A stretch of 64,000 nt of DNA, taken from the NCBI GenBank assembly GCA_001692895.1, contig KV748183.1, positions 1,550,001 to 1,614,000 on the forward strand, given 5' to 3'. This stretch comes from Cenococcum geophilum 1.58 (taxonomy: Eukaryota; Ascomycota; Dothideomycetes; Gloniales; Gloniaceae). Within the stretch, counting starts at the first letter, position 1; the number at the start of each line of letters is the position of its first letter. Below are positions 12,295-24,029 of the stretch, one piece after another. A program made the position numbers and the translations under genes. Below the pieces are notes generated by a model, which was not told the origin of the DNA, made no database searches, and saw only the letters and a program-made list of their open reading frames with translations.

Positions 12295-13327
12295 CAGTGA
12301 TCTTATTAAACTAGGGTCTATTTAAAGCTCTAGTGTAGATTTAAATTTAATATAGATTTGGATTAGACCTTCTAATTAGTAAATTAGAGTAAATCTTAGT
12401 TAATTTAACTTTTAGAGCTCTAGATCTATACCTAATTTAAACTACAGCTAAGGAGAAATAGAGCGCTAAGGAGTTAATGCATAATATAAAGCCAATTAGT
12501 AACTCTTATAACTCTACTACTAACTTATTATCTAATAAGTAGTGTATTAGCTATAGAACTTAGAACACCTGGTCATCCTACTACTATTATTATCACTTCT
12601 ACTATTACGGCTCTATATCTACACTTACTGTTATAATATTATATTCGGCTTTCCTACCTCCACAATAAAATGATTTCTCTTAGTGTGCCCACCTCCACTA
12701 TCTAATAACGTTATTCTTACCCTAAAATTAATTAATTCAAAGGCCGACGATATAAAGGAGGTGGTTAAGTTTAAGCTATAGGGCAAGAACTATATTCAAT
12801 ATAACGCCTTAATAAAGAAACTGAAGCGTATAAGGCAACGTATATTACCTTTATAGCTTTAGGGTAAAGATTTATAGCTAAAGGAAGGCGATAGCTCGAT
12901 TATATATTACTACTATTATATTTATAAGAGGAAGTTATAAAGGCGGTAGCAGAAGTAGTAGTAAATGCGGCAGCAAATATAGCAATGGAGGGAGCTCTAG
13001 AGGAGCTAAGTAGGCTAGGTAAGCTAGTAGTTATAGAGCCGGATAAGGGCGAAAGTAAGAGCTATAATAAGGACGCATATACTGCCTTTAAGGAGGCGAT
13101 TAAGGTAGAAGATTACAAAGCTTCTTATTTAGAAGCTTTGTAATTTAGGGTTAATTTATTACATTCTTCCTTCTTTACCTTTTTCCTTACCTTCTGCTAA
13201 GACTTACTATTTATAGTATATAATTAATCTAGAGCCGTATTGGAGTTCTAGAGCTCTACCACCTATTTACTATATAGAGTGGATTTAGGGGTTAAATTTA
13301 CTCTAATCTAGTCTAATAAGATCACTA
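12295..13327. mobile_element. Non-autonomous hAT-like DNA transposon inserted in LINE-1 ORF2
   Basis: The element is 1,033 bp. Its left end begins cagtgatcttatta and its right end, read inward on the other strand, begins tagtgatcttatta. This gives inverted repeats of about 20 bp with two differences, and the first-base C/T difference fits RIP. CAGTG-type ends and the 8-bp duplication ggccttag point to hAT. The interior holds only a short plus-strand frame (about 12735-12935, for example KADDIKEVVKFKL) with stops. It also holds a 14-bp-arm hairpin at 13112-13144. It is too short for a normal transposase gene. Confidence 0.85.
13112..13144. other. Perfect 14-bp-arm hairpin within the hAT element
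   Basis: Arms attacaaagcttct (13112-13125) and agaagctttgtaat (13131-13144) are exact reverse complements around a 5-base loop. There is no T-run typical of a terminator. It may be a structural remnant of the element. Confidence 0.8.
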
Positions 13328-13335
13328 GGCCTTAG
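13328..13335. repeat. Right 8-bp target-site duplication of hAT element
   Basis: Exact copy of ggccttag at 12287-12294. Removal of the element plus one copy (1,041 bp, a multiple of three) leaves LINE-1 ORF2 in one continuous frame. Confidence 0.85.
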
Positions 13336-16300
13336 GGCAAAGGCCCTAGAGAAAAGGACGAGAGACGTAACGGGAGTTAAAGTAGAGGGTGTTAAGGTAT
13401 TTAACGTATACGTTTACTTAGAGGAAAAGAATAAGGGCCTAACTGCTAAGGCGGTAAGGAATATACTGACTAAAGGGAGGGACGTGGTGGTAATAGGGGA
13501 CTTTAACAGGTCCTTCCGCTAAAACAGAGAAAGAGCCTAAAGATTAATTACTCTAGATAAGTAGGCGGCGGGGCTTAACCTATTAAGCGACGCTAAGACG
13601 CCAATAAGAGGGACCGCGACCTTAGACTTCGTCTTTAGTAACGTAACTAAGGCGTTAGGGGGACTAGATAAGATATAGTCCGGCTTAAATTATAGGGTAA
13701 TATAGGCGCGGATGGCTCTAGTTAGGAGAAAGTTGTTTAGAATAAGGATAAAGGTCAATATATAGAAATGTAAAGAACAGTAGGACTAAGAGGGAGAATC
13801 GCTAGCAGAATAGATAGACGGACTAGCGAAAGTTATTAAGGCGAACTTAGTAGAAAAGAGGACCGCGGTTAAAGAGACCCTATAGTAAAACAAGGACCTT
13901 ACTAAGATAGTTAAAAAAGTCTAAGAAAGAGACCCCCTAACCAATCCAGTCGGCAAAGCTAAAGAAAAGAGAGCCTTAAGGGGCAAGGTAAAGAGAGTAA
14001 GAGCGGCCTTTTGGAATAAGGCCGTTTAGGATATAAGGTCCAAGCAAGATATCTACAAACTTATAAAGTAGAGGAACTACATACAAGCTAGGGCCCCTAG
14101 GTAGCTAGCAGGATATAAAGGGGAATTAGAAAAGACCCAGGTTATACTTATCGCGAAGGCGCTAGTAAAACTAAAAGAGACAAAAGCCCTAAACGCGGAA
14201 GAGGACTTTAGGACTAAGTTAAGGAGACTAAAGGCCCCGGCCAAGTAGACAGACCTCTTACTTAAAGAAGTTACGGACGGGTTCCTAAAAGCAAAGAGTA
14301 GAGCGCTAGGTTAAGACAAGATTACAGTAAATATACTTAAATAGTTAAAACCAGACATAAATAAGGTTTATTACCTAGTTAACAAAGACCTAAGAGAGGG
14401 TAAGGCCTCTATAAGGGACGCGGAACTCGTCCTTATACCTAAGCTAAGAAGGGATTTAAGCACGGCAAAAGGGTAAAGACCGGTAGCACTGCTCCTAATA
14501 ACTAATAAGGGGCTTAAAAGGGCTCTAGCTAAGTAGCTTAGAGAAACCGGACTTATAAAAGGGTAGTTTGGAGAAAACCAAGCGGGAGGCATCCTAGGGA
14601 GGTCTACGACGGACGTGGCTCTTAAGATAATAGCTAACTTAGAAATAAAATAGGAAGGCAAAAACAGCTATAAGGTATGGAAAACGCTAGTATACATAGA
14701 CATTAGAGGAGCCTTTAACGCGGCGAAAAAGGACTACGTATACAAGGTCCTTTAAGACAAGGGGGTACCTAAAAACGTAGTTAAGCTAGCGGTTAACTTT
14801 ATAAGCAATAGAACGGTCTACCCTAGGAGGGGATAGGTAAAAGGGAATAGCATATACCTAGACGACAGACTAGCGTAGGGCTCGCCTATGTTGTTGGTCC
14901 TGTTTAGCCTTTTATTAAGCCCCGTAATAATAGGGTATAGGTTAAGATACTTATACGCGGACAACGTCGCCATAATAGCATAGGGGAACACAGTGGAAGA
15001 GTCCCTGGCAAACGTAGAGATAGAAGCCAATACTCTAATAGAGGAGATTAGGTGGGTAGGCCTAGAGGTTAATCCGGTTAAGATAAAGGCGATGACTTTC
15101 TATAGGGTAAGAACGGAACCCCTAAGGTAAGTGGAGCTTATTATAGTAGGGAGCCCAGTTAAAATAAGCTAAGAGATTAAGTACCTAGGAATCGTTGTAG
15201 ACAACAAGTTAAGCTTTAAGTCCTATATAGCGAGAAGAACGGCAGTAGGCTAGGGAGTAGCTAAACTAATTAGGAACCTATTATTAAAGATAGGGATAAG
15301 AATAGAGGCCTTAGTTAAGATAATTAAAACAATACTAGTACCTACGCTAACGTACAGGTTTAAAGTGTAGTAGAAGGGCAGAGAAAATAATAAAGGCAAA
15401 ACGAAGGCCTAGAGACAGGCAAGTCTAGTTAAAGAGCTAAAGAAACCATTAAAGGCGTGTAAACGGTTCGCCCTAGGAGCGGATAAGAGCGTCCCGCTTA
15501 AGGTACTAAACTAGAAGATAGAAGTCCTAAAGATAAAAGATATTTTAGAAAACCTAAAAAATAAGACCTCCCTAAGGCTGAATAGAGTCGCTATAGATTA
15601 CCCTACCGTTTAGAGGAAGGTAAGAGCCTTTAAGATATATAAGTTAAGGAACTACGTAACTAAGGACATAGAAGAACCCTAGACTAAAAAGGTAAAGTTA
15701 TACCCTATTTACGTAAGGAGGATAGAGGAGCCTGACCTAGAAAAGAGCTACCTTAGACAGCCTATAGGGACGAGGTAGGTATTTATATCTATTAAAAAGG
15801 GAGCAGCCCAATACTAAGTCAGGGATCAGCTGTTGAGGGTAATAGCTAAGGAAGAGGTACGGGCGGGACCCTATAACACTAGCATAGACGTAGGCTTAAG
15901 GGCACTTATAAGAGCTTATAAAGCTAAAGGAGAGATTAAAAACGGGCTCGTTTTATTCCATATAGACGATAAGTTAGTAGGTAGGGAGTTAAGTAAATAA
16001 GGAACCCTAAGAATAAGCTATAAAGCCGTTATAAAACTAAGAGGCCTAAACCCCAGAGTACATAAATTCTTCCTATTAAATAGATGCCCTAAGTACACTA
16101 GTATAGAAAGGGAGGAACTACCTATAGCCGAAGAAATAGAAGAAATTAAAGAAGGATCTAACGCGTGGCTAGAAAGCTAATATATAGAAAGGAAAAAGAG
16201 AAGAATAGGTTATACGTAGGAGGATGGAATCCCCTACCTAGACTATAGAGAAATAGAGAAAGCAAAAGGGGGGAGAATCCCTAGGCTAAAAGGAGAAAGA

Positions 16301-16879
16301 GACCTAGTAAGATACGCGCTCGCGGAGCGGATAGGGATAGGCAGATTAAACGAGCATAGGCTTCTTAAGGGGAAGGGAGAAGTGTAGTATAAGTGCGGTA
16401 AACCTTAAGAAAAAGGTTATTATCTAAAATATAAAACGTTTAATAGAAGTAGGTTAGCAGAGTATACGCTAAAGAGTATAAGGAAAAACCTAGGAGTATA
16501 GTTAGTAGGGGAAGGCATAAAAGATCTAATGGATTGGTTATTGCGGTTAAGGTACTACAACGGTTAGGTGAAAGGAAGTGCTTTAAGCTATAAGGCGGAA
16601 GCAACTAAAGAAAAAGTAAAGACGGCAAGGATGGGCGAAAGGGCTAGACCTTTATCTTATTTCGTAAATAGATTATAGTCCCCCCTAAGGGGGTAGGCCG
16701 TTAAGGCTAAGACTTATAGTTAGATAAGCCGCTAGATAGTCTTTAAAATTTCACTTACTTACTTACTCGTCGCTTTTAAGGTAGAAAATAAATTTATTTA
16801 AATAAAAGCATAGATTATCGCGAATACTTTATAGCTCGCTATAAGTTAAGTAGGTAGAGACTTTGGTAGAAATAATAAA

Positions 16880-17240
16880 ATATTATTTTATTCCGCGATA
16901 GGCTAAACAAAGAGAGGCTAAAGTTTTAACCCTTTTACCAGCTTTTATTAGAACTCTTCTTTATATTTTTATCCTTTACTTATAGATTTAAGACTATAAA
17001 GTTAAGGCTACTATATTTAACCATCGCCCATATAGCCTTATCGCTTAACACCTCTCTATTGCTATCTACCCCTATTTCTTAATCTTTAGTACTAAAACTA
17101 TTTTCTCCATTATATAATGTCTCTGCGTCCCATTCTTAATCCTTATTACTAAAGTTACTTTCTAAACTAGCTAACGCCTCTACGTTGCCGTTATCTCTAA
17201 AGTCGGTTTCTTTATCTATAAATATCTACTTACTAGCTAA
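16880..17240 (-). pseudogene. Short decayed coding stretch, acidic protein of unknown function
   Basis: One minus-strand frame is open over about 110 codons apart from Gln/Trp-type stops. It reads as an acidic, Asn/Ser/Glu-rich protein (ETDFRDNGNVEALASLESN, later SDKAIWAMVKYSSLNF). Two similar segments containing a KD-stop-E motif suggest an internal duplication. No family is recognised. Confidence 0.35.
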
Positions 17241-17289
17241 TAATTTAGGGACGCTGCGTTTATAGGTACTTAGGGTTATAAATACCACT

Positions 17290-17990
17290 TAAGGAGAAAT
17301 TATAATTAATATTATTAGGATATAGAATAAGCCTATAGACCTCTAAGTACTAGCTGCTTAGCGCTTTAAATAAAAGATCTCCCCTAACGTAAGGCAGATT
17401 AATAGGAGTTAATTACTACCTATATAAGGCGGAGCGCTTATAAAGGGCTTAGCTAGAATACTAATTAAACCACCCTAAAGGCACTAATAGCTCCTTTACT
17501 ATAGATGGGGGGTTAATATATAAGATTAACTGGCTAGGATAAGTCTACTACTTAGGTAGTATCTTGCCCTAGAAAGGATAGGCGTTAGAAGTAGATTATA
17601 TAATGCTATTCCTACTAAGAGAGGCGTTATTAGGGGTCATTATTAACTTCTAGTTCTAGTTTATAACTTTATACAAACGCCTCTAAACCCTACTAAGGCA
17701 TATAGCATCTATTAGAAATCGTCAACCGTTTAAATTTAGTAACAGCTTAGCCAATAGCTACCCCCAACAATGCCTTACTTAATACTCCACTCGTAGATTA
17801 CTTTAGGCGCCTATAGTCTTAGGCGCAGACAATACGTAAGCTAAAAGTAATTATAGCCACTAAATATTATACCACAGACACCATATAAAGTGGAAAAGGG
17901 CGGCTAGTATACTCCGCCTTTCCCTTCTACCTTCTATCCTAACTCCGCCTTAGGAGAGAAATAAAATATAAACGTCGTGCTCCTAGTTTT
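17290..17990. other. No gene recognised
   Basis: RIP-degraded sequence between two decayed coding stretches. Frames on both strands are short and broken, and no repeat ends were found. Confidence 0.4.
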
Positions 17991-18044
17991 TATATGCCAT
18001 TAATTTAACTTACCTTTAAATTTAACCTCTTAACTATATATCCC

Positions 18045-19075
18045 TTACTATCCTTATAAGAATACCAGATATTATATATATTACCTTAACTAAGCTTAGA
18101 TACGTTACTAACATAACCTATAAGTCCTCAATCGGTACTTATAAAAACATTACAATATACTATCGCCCCAAAGATAATATACCTATTCGTCAACTTGCTA
18201 GAAACCTTAAATTATCCTAAAATCGTATTAATAACAAAGATATAGCATCTGCTAGTAGGGAAAAGAAATAATTGCAGCTTTCTAACCCTATGCAGAAACA
18301 GATACCTTATACGCCTACTTAAACACCTAATAGGATCAACTCTTATAAAATCAACGATAATACAAAGGGTAATATATAAGAAGATATAGAAATATACGCC
18401 AATTACCTTAAAAGCCTAAAAGGCCGCAGCGAAACCAAAATAGTCTTACCTAAGCCAATAGAGAGCTATAGCGAGGCTAAAACAGACTCACCTTAACTAA
18501 AAGAGGTTTATATTAAAGGTTTACCGGTGCCTTTAGGTATATTTATAAAACACCTATATTTATTTAGCAATACTAATAAGTAAGTAGGGAATAGCTTAAC
18601 TAATCTTACGACATTTCTTAGAGTTGTATCTCCCCTATCTAAAATATTAACGATTTCCGATGCCATGATTTTGCGTAGATAACTAAAGTATCTTGTCTTA
18701 TAGTTGCCTTCTTATTTTATAATAAAGGACTTAAGACGTCTCCGAAGCCCTAGTTATAAATCATTTATATCTACGTTTAGCCCTATCGCAGTAATATGCT
18801 GGTATCCTACTTGGGTTTTAGCCGTAAACATACCACCAAATAGACTTGCATTATACTATGCTAAGAATCCCCATCTCTTTCGCCGTCATACTAAGATATA
18901 TAAACCACTTAAAGATGTTATAATAGAGATAGCTAAGAGGAGCAAACCGTATAAGCAAGGAAATTAACTAGAAAAGGCATTAGAGGATTTATTAAAAGAG
19001 ATATTAAGAAGAAGGGTACGTAAGAGAAAGGTAGATCCCACCATAGATAGAGATCCTAAGAGGTCTAAGGTATAA
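18045..19075 (+). pseudogene. Decayed gene of about 340 codons, unknown function
   Basis: A single plus-strand frame runs from about 18045 to a TAA at 19073-19075 with around ten stops, mostly TAA/TAG at plausible Gln sites. An 88-codon part (18704-18967) is fully open. Readable blocks include KDNIPIRQLARNLKLS, LPVPLGIFIKHLYLF and YKPLKDVIIEIAKRSK. The C-terminus is strongly basic (RRRVRKRKVDPTIDRDPKR), like a nuclear localisation signal. The N-terminal IRQLARNLKLS resembles a helix-turn-helix of a transposase or DNA-binding protein, but I cannot name the family. It may be a host gene duplicate or a transposon gene. Confidence 0.45.
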
Positions 19076-19377
19076 GAAATTTCTTATAAGGAAGATTTTT
19101 ATAATTATATCCTTGTCTTTCGGCATTAAGAATTAAGGCGTTAATTAAAATTTCCTTAGCTTAGTGTTTTATTTCTATTTAGTTGCTTCTATATCAAGAA
19201 TATCTCATTATTATTTGCGTATATAGACAAGTTTATATATATTAGATTAAAGTTAAGAAACTCGCTTATAGTAAGCTTATAAGTTCTCTACCTTTATATG
19301 CTTAGCAGCGATAAGTTAGCCGGCCTGTAACTCGTTTAATCCTCTATAAAGAAAAGACTCGTTATAAAATATAGAGT

Positions 19378-19822
19378 TAACGTGTTTTATTAGTCATCCG
19401 GTAATATTAGTCATCCAGTAATATCAGTCATCCGGTAGCCCCAAAAACCACTAAAAATTAGAAAAACTACACTTTAATATCTCGATAACGGCTTAATAAT
19501 AAATTCTAAAATTTTATAATTAGCCTTTTATACCTATATTAAGACTCTTAATAAGATTCTAGCGTAATAAGCCTGGCCGTTATTAAGATATTGGGTTTTA
19601 GCCCCCAATTTTAAGCTAAATTGTAATATCTCTAAAGCTACTTAATAGATTATTTTTTAAATCTAATAGAAGGTTTAAAATAGGTATAAAAGGCTAATTA
19701 TAAAATTTTAGAATTTATTATTAAGCCATTATTAAGATATTAAAGTGCAGTTTTTTCAATTTTTGGTGGTTTTTAGGGCTACTAGATGACTAATATTACC
19801 GAATAACTAATAAAACACGTTA
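19378..19822. mobile_element. MITE with long terminal inverted repeats, TA duplication
   Basis: The element at 19380-19820 (441 bp) is flanked by TA on both sides. The left end begins acgtgttttattagtca and the right end, on the other strand, begins acgtgttttattagtta. Similarity between the two ends extends for about 150 bp with several transitions. Inside the left end a unit ending tcatccggtaatatt is repeated about three times; the right end has two copies. The TA target suggests a Tc1/mariner-type source. No coding capacity is seen. Confidence 0.85.
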
Positions 19823-19829
19823 TTCTAAT

Positions 19830-20440
19830 TAGATTAGATTAGCTTAGTAAGCCTATAGCCCTTCTTAGTACCCTATAGCGTAAGAATAAAACACCTCTAC
19901 TAATCTCTCCACCGGCTACAGTCCTTATCGCCTCTTCTCCACAACCTCCTTTTTACCATATTCGCCGCCTACTTAGCCTTATACAACTGCACTACTAAGG
20001 CCGATTGTGGGATAATACTTAGAAGCGTGTTTATATATCGCTAAATAAATACTAAGCGCTATAGGATACGTTAGAGAAGGATATATGCCTTAGAGCCTGG
20101 GTTATAGATAAGCTTCAATACAATTACAATTTAGTTATGCCTGAGAATTTCCGCTCTTTAGCCCTAGCGTTATAAGAACGTAAGGAGCAGTATTTATACT
20201 TCTACTACCCTCTAAGATTTAGTATATTTTATCTATATATCCTCTTATAAAGAAAATGGCTTTAGAGCCCTTTTAAGACACTAATATTACCGGCATCCTT
20301 TAGGAACCCAGCAACCAAAACATAGTACCGCCCTTATTTAAAGTGGTAAAGTAATATAAACCGTAAGGTAAATAAACATTATATCGGCTTACTTTATCTA
20401 CTAGTTTTATATACCGTTAATATAATAAGTAAAAGACGGC
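19830..20440. other. No gene assigned
   Basis: Plus-strand frames are partly open but change often, and no convincing continuous product or repeat was found. It may be the damaged 5' part of the relic that follows. Confidence 0.35.
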
Positions 20441-21600
20441 AAAGCTTATAGCTACACGCTATAATTAATAGGACGACCTTTACTGCAATGCTTATTATAG
20501 TCAGCTTCTCTTAAAGAAGCAATAAGGTCTATAATGCCCTAAAGCTAATAAGATATATTAAAACCTAACCGACTAAGGAGGGAATTGCTATTAATTTAGT
20601 CTAATTCTAAGGGGTATATTATAGGGGATTTTTGCATCTAGTGTAAATAAATAGAGATAAACGCTCGTCACCTATATAAAATAAACACTAGCGAAGGTCA
20701 TATTCTAAAGGGAATAAATAAGGCGTTACTAAGGAGACAGTAATGACAATACGTTTTCCTTGCAATATATACTAGTAAAGGGGGAGTCTGCATATACTGG
20801 ATTTAGTTTTAGAAACTAGAACCTATTTTCAGGAAATAGGCTAATTAACCGCTATAAAAAGAGGTTAACTATATCCATATTTAGCATATTAGATTTAGCT
20901 CGTTTTAGGACTAGTAATCGTTTGTTAGCGTTCTTAGGCGCCCCTTTAACCTCACTATATAAGAGCTCCGCTACATTAGAGCCTTACGCGTCACAGAATA
21001 AACTAAAACTAATAAGTATAACTAGTTATAGACCAGAAAACGCTACCTACCTATTATGGCTTAGTATTTAACTAAGCCCTGCAAAGCCTCAGTCTAAGCC
21101 GCATTAGGTCGGCTTGACTTTTTCACACCCAATCTTTAATCCTTACGTTCGCTCGCACCTTACTTTCTTCCTTACACTTTTCTCCCTAGTTATTTCCTTA
21201 TTACAAGACACTACTAACGTATTCTTAACCTCCCTATACTTATCTACTATTATACCGTTCTTATATACTAGCATCTTTAATATACCCTTCCCGCCTACCT
21301 ACCCGCCTACTACATCGGCCCTCCTAACGTAGCTTTTAGCGCATTTGCCCGCAATAGCAAATCTCTCTAAATTAGGGATAATTAAAACAAAACCTATCGG
21401 AGAAGGACTAAATGACTTTTATAATTTATTTAACTTAGCTTATTAAGATCTAGACATCTCTAGCTCTTTAGACTTATTACACTAGATAGGTAATAAAGGT
21501 AATTGCTAATATACCTATTATAAGTTTCTATCTAACGCTTACAGAACTAAAGAATATTTTACTTAATTTAATACTAGCTCTATAAGGCCTTTACGCTTCT
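20440..21600 (+). pseudogene. Decayed coding stretch upstream of FunK1 relic, unknown
   Basis: One plus-strand frame (the frame of the 21114-21332 open block) stays readable from about 20440 to 21540 with mainly TAA/TAG stops at likely Gln positions. Blocks include FLGAPLTSLYKSSATLEPY and KTKPIGEGLNDFYNLFNLA. It could be the N-terminal exon region of the FunK1 kinase that follows in another frame, or a separate gene. I found no decisive motif. Confidence 0.35.
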
Positions 21601-21606
21601 TATTTA

Positions 21607-23913
21607 TTGCCATCTAACAGCAGCAACAAAAGCCTTTTTATTAATCTATTAAGACTTAATTCAGCGGTCGGTTTTAACGACTTTAATATTAAGCGGTTCC
21701 TACCTTTTCTAAATGCGATCCTCCGCATTAAATCTAACGAGGTCATTTGGGAAAAGGTATACACTACTATTACAGAGTCTACCCCTCCGCCCTAACCGCT
21801 GCCACTCTACGTTTAAACCCCGCATCTACGTAATATAAGTAGCTTTACTAACTTGTCCGAATATAGGGAATACATAGATTATATTCTAAAGGAGGAGCTA
21901 AGCCCTCTTTACGTGGGGATTCCTAGCTTATATAAAGCATTCTTTAGGGAAGTAGAAGGTCTTAAAGAGGCAAGCGCTACCGTTTTTAAGAAATATAAGG
22001 AAGGGGACAATCCACTATACGCCGAGGGCGGCTAGCGTGACTGGCCTAAAAGCGTAAAGTAAGATAATGTCCTAGTGTGGTTTAATAACCTAATTAAATT
22101 ATTTTTAGGCTTTATAGAAAAGCACAGGTCCGCCCTAAAGATATAACAAACGCTTATTATATATACTAAGCAGCCCTTATAAGGGTCTATAGTAAAGCAA
22201 AAGCTAAATATCGGTTTTATGGATAATCTAATAGCTAGCGAAAGCTCTTAATGCTATTAGTTGTATATACTTATACTAGAAGAGCTAAAAAGTAATCTAA
22301 ATACTAATATAGCCTCGCAGGCATGGTTTAATTTAGGAAAATATATAAGAGAAGTCTTCGCCGCTTAGGACACTCGTCGCTTTATCTTAGGCTTTACCCT
22401 CTATAGATCTATTATGCGGCTATAAGAGTATAACCAGGTAGAAGGTATTGCATTATTATCATTTAATATTAATAAAGACGGACTATAATTTACCTTAGTA
22501 ATGTTAGGGTTTCTCTTAATAAATAAAGAGCAGCTTAGGTTCAACCCTACTATTTTAATATCAAATAGTAAACGATATATTAAGGTTATGCGCAACAATT
22601 AGACCAAGCGTCTTATTCTTAACGAACTTATAAAGCGGGCACCCTATATTACTAGTTAGGCGACAACTTACTAGAAAGCGTATTGTGAGGGTAACACCTC
22701 TAAGATACCTCTTATTATTAAAGACTCGTAGCAGTACCTAAAGCGCAAGGAAGAAGGTAAACTGCTACGTAAAGTAGCGGAGAAAGGAGTGATTAACGTG
22801 GCCAGGTACTATTACTATGGGACTATTTATATAGGTGGACAAGATAATAACATCTTTAATATCCATAAGGGGTTAGATATTACTAAAGCGATAAACTATA
22901 AGCCTAAAAGCCTAATAGTGCCTTTAAGCGTAGCTAGAGTGTAAGGTAGTATAAGAAAAGGCTAAAGCACTAGCAGAAAGAGGTCGTCTAGCTATACTAA
23001 CGCCCCGTTACCGCCTAATAAGCGCCTATATTTAAGCTCTCTAATTAAGCGCCCTATTATATAAAATTGGGTATATTAACGCATTATTACCTACGACTAT
23101 AAAAAGGCTCTTTATAAGGTAAGCTCTCCGGCTACAATACTTGCTGCGCTAAAGGGTGGCATTAAAGGATATAAGTCTTTATATACGCAGGCTGGCATCC
23201 TCTAACGTGATATTTTAATAGGCAACCTCTTAATAAATAAGGAAGACGACAATCCCTCTTAAAAGTTATTCTTAATTAATCTTAATCTCGCGATTAAAGA
23301 GAAGCGAGAAGGACCTTTAGGAGCATAGGGCAAGACCGGTATAAGAGCGTTTATAGCTATAGGAGTGCTTCTAGGCGAGAAACACTCCTTTAGGCATAAT
23401 TTAGAGTCGTTCTTCTAGGTGCTTTTCTAGATATGCATTTATTATAAGGGTCTAAATAAGGAGCGTAAGCCTATTCTAAGGTTTAAGAAGTAGAATTATA
23501 TAGACACTAAAGAGCTAGCTAAGTTAAAAAAAGGAGAAGTGGCTTATAAAGGTGATTTCATTAAAACAGCAAAGGAGTACTTTACGCCGTATTATTAGTT
23601 ATTAGTCCCCTAGGTTAATAGGCTCCGGAAAGTAGTATTTCTAAATAATAGGAGGTAGGAAAAGAATAATCTAGAGCTATATTCTAGGATAAAGAAAATA
23701 CTCTAGTAAGCATAAAAGGATCCAAAGGTATTAGCAGAGTAGATAGAATAATATTTCATTATCCTATACTCTTCTACGGCATAACTAAAGATTCAGGCAG
23801 CTAAGGCTAGATAGCAGCCTTAGTTAAAACGCATGTAAAATAGTATAGGGCGAGTCACCGGGGCTAAATAAACCTAGAAAAGCGGATAACCTAATCTTCC
23901 GCCAGATTATTAG
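21607..23913 (+). pseudogene. FunK1-type fungal protein kinase, RIP-inactivated
   Basis: One frame (residues numbered from 21607) runs about 768 codons to TAG at 23911. The N-terminal half has the FunK1-like segment FTNLSEYREYIDYILKEEL (about 21842-21898). The middle carries VMLGFLLINKEQL and ILNELIKRAPY. The catalytic loop reads RDILIGNLLIN (about 23206), where the usual His before RD is a stop or Gln position. The DFG-equivalent reads LINLNLAI (about 23270-23295), where LIDLDLAI is expected, so both Asp are now Asn. GKTGIRAFIAIGVLLGEKHS follows (about 23325-23390), the activation segment and the start of the C-lobe. FunK1 kinases are expanded in ascomycetes and basidiomycetes and their substrates are largely unknown. 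About 35 internal stops make this copy dead. That it was RIPed implies it belonged to a multicopy family. Confidence 0.88.
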
Positions 23914-24029
23914 GTCCCTACACTCTACTATCCTATATAGGCTTTATATTTCCATAAAATATATAATCCACTCCCTAGCCTATTAGAAGCTACCTTATGC
24001 CGCCTAAATAGAGGCCGTAGAAGAATTAA

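Larger units (their letters stand above)
12062..16678 (+). pseudogene. LINE-1 ORF2 (endonuclease-reverse transcriptase), RIP-inactivated
   Basis: The frame starts at ATG 12062 and, once the hAT element is set aside, remains in one frame to TAG at 16676-16678. The N-terminal endonuclease/exonuclease/phosphatase fold shows IDIILLQELAVLE-like and VVVIGDFNRSFR motifs (13500-13540) and TATLDFVFSN (about 13615-13645). The reverse transcriptase runs from about 14300 to 15250, with YIDIRGAFN (14693) and YADN (14954-14965) in place of the usual YADD. A damaged Cys/His motif (YKCGKP, then GYYLKY) lies near 16390-16430. Such proteins nick the target and copy the element RNA in place. Dozens of in-frame TAA/TAG codons make it non-functional. 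Confidence 0.88.
10142..16760 (+). mobile_element. LINE-1: Tad1-like non-LTR retrotransposon, interrupted by hAT element
   Basis: Two overlapping RIP-damaged frames are present. ORF1 (10142-12071) has a gag-like knuckle at its end. ORF2 (12062-16678) has an apurinic-type endonuclease followed by a reverse transcriptase and a Cys/His tail. This order is that of fungal Tad1-clade LINEs. A 1,033-bp hAT-like element sits inside the endonuclease. No poly-A tail or target-site duplication was identified, so the outer limits are approximate. Confidence 0.85.

Noticed and set aside
14371..15030. Two minus-strand open frames in the LINE-1 RT region
   Set aside because: They are antisense to a clearly conserved plus-strand reverse transcriptase. 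RIP creates stops only in the sense frame, leaving antisense frames open.
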